64,000 nt of DNA, taken from Carboxylicivirga sp964602515 (GTDB lineage: Bacteria > Bacteroidota > Bacteroidia > Bacteroidales > Marinilabiliaceae). Location: NCBI GenBank assembly GCA_964602515.1, contig CAZRRJ010000015.1, positions 1-64,000 of the forward strand, in the 5' to 3' direction. The first letter of the stretch is position 1; each line of letters starts with the position of its first letter. The translations under genes and the position numbers were made by a program. Of the stretch, positions 63,948-64,000 are shown piece by piece. The notes under the pieces are model-generated. The model did not search any database, was not told the DNA's origin, and saw only the letters and a program-made list of their open reading frames with translations.

Positions 63948-64000
63948 ATGCCAATAAAAGTCTATAGAAATAAATTTGAACATGTTCATGAAAACATCTT
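63948..64000 (+). CDS. Start of an unidentified ORF, truncated by the window end
   Basis: ATG at 63948 with an A-rich leader, encoding MPIKVYRNKFEHVHENI before the sequence ends. Too short to classify. Its place after the recombinase and the structured region would suit the first gene of a cassette array. Confidence 0.45.
   Translation, partial: MPIKVYRNKFEHVHENI

Overview
The window is AT-rich chromosomal DNA of a member of the Bacteroidota, most likely a free-living, fermentative or facultatively anaerobic relative of the Marinilabiliales; this rank is an inference. Evidence: repeated promoters with a TAnnTTTG -7 box, Bacteroidota-typical families (GH92 lipoprotein, Reg_prop/Y_Y_Y histidine kinase, DUF4831, DUF2764-type V-ATPase operon), A-rich translation starts, and many lipoproteins with short lipoboxes. 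No rRNA, tRNA or CRISPR array was seen. A run of 100 N at 62137-62236 marks a scaffold join, so this is a draft assembly.

Layout. 0.3-8.7 kb: GH92 alpha-mannosidase, nitroreductase, propeller-sensor histidine kinase, and an Lrp/AsnC regulator divergent from a Cys/Met-metabolism PLP enzyme. 9.4-16.6 kb: a seven-gene V/A-type ATPase operon (A, B, E, DUF2764, D, I, K) whose K subunit carries sodium-binding residues. 16.7-31 kb: housekeeping and transport (universal stress protein, POT peptide transporter, Nnr, DUF4831, PepD dipeptidase, MFS and AbgT transporters, an LPP20/TPR lipoprotein pair, a potassium channel). Peptide import, dipeptide cleavage and AbgT-type uptake suggest a peptide-using lifestyle. 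31-43.3 kb: mainly minus-strand core genes (D-serine-dehydratase-like enzyme, PurA, Fur-family repressor with a Fur/PerR-like box, RelA/SpoT, an M16 peptidase pair, nitronate monooxygenase-like enzyme, RlmL-like methyltransferase, ThrE-like exporter). 43.5-48.3 kb: DEAD-box helicase, Crp/Fnr regulator, and a sulfane-sulfur group of two small rhodaneses and a CoA-disulfide-reductase/rhodanese fusion.

48.6-64 kb is accessory-like. It starts with a large protein with two peptidoglycan-binding-like repeats and a C39-like cysteine peptidase domain (candidate effector), a lipoprotein directly downstream (candidate immunity protein), and a decayed gene with C39-like and M15-like fragments. Next comes an IclR/SDR pair and three exported proteins: a beta-propeller/di-heme cytochrome, a 1323-residue NPCBM + HzsA-like + two-heme + SUMF1 fusion, and another propeller. 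A 150-bp MITE-like element separates the last two. Three genes (46667, 52212, 55010) share a long conserved upstream region that ends at their start codons. The window ends with a 21/126-bp minisatellite broken by the assembly gap, a tyrosine recombinase, a strongly structured intergenic region and the start of another ORF; this end resembles a cassette-collecting locus, but that is unproven.
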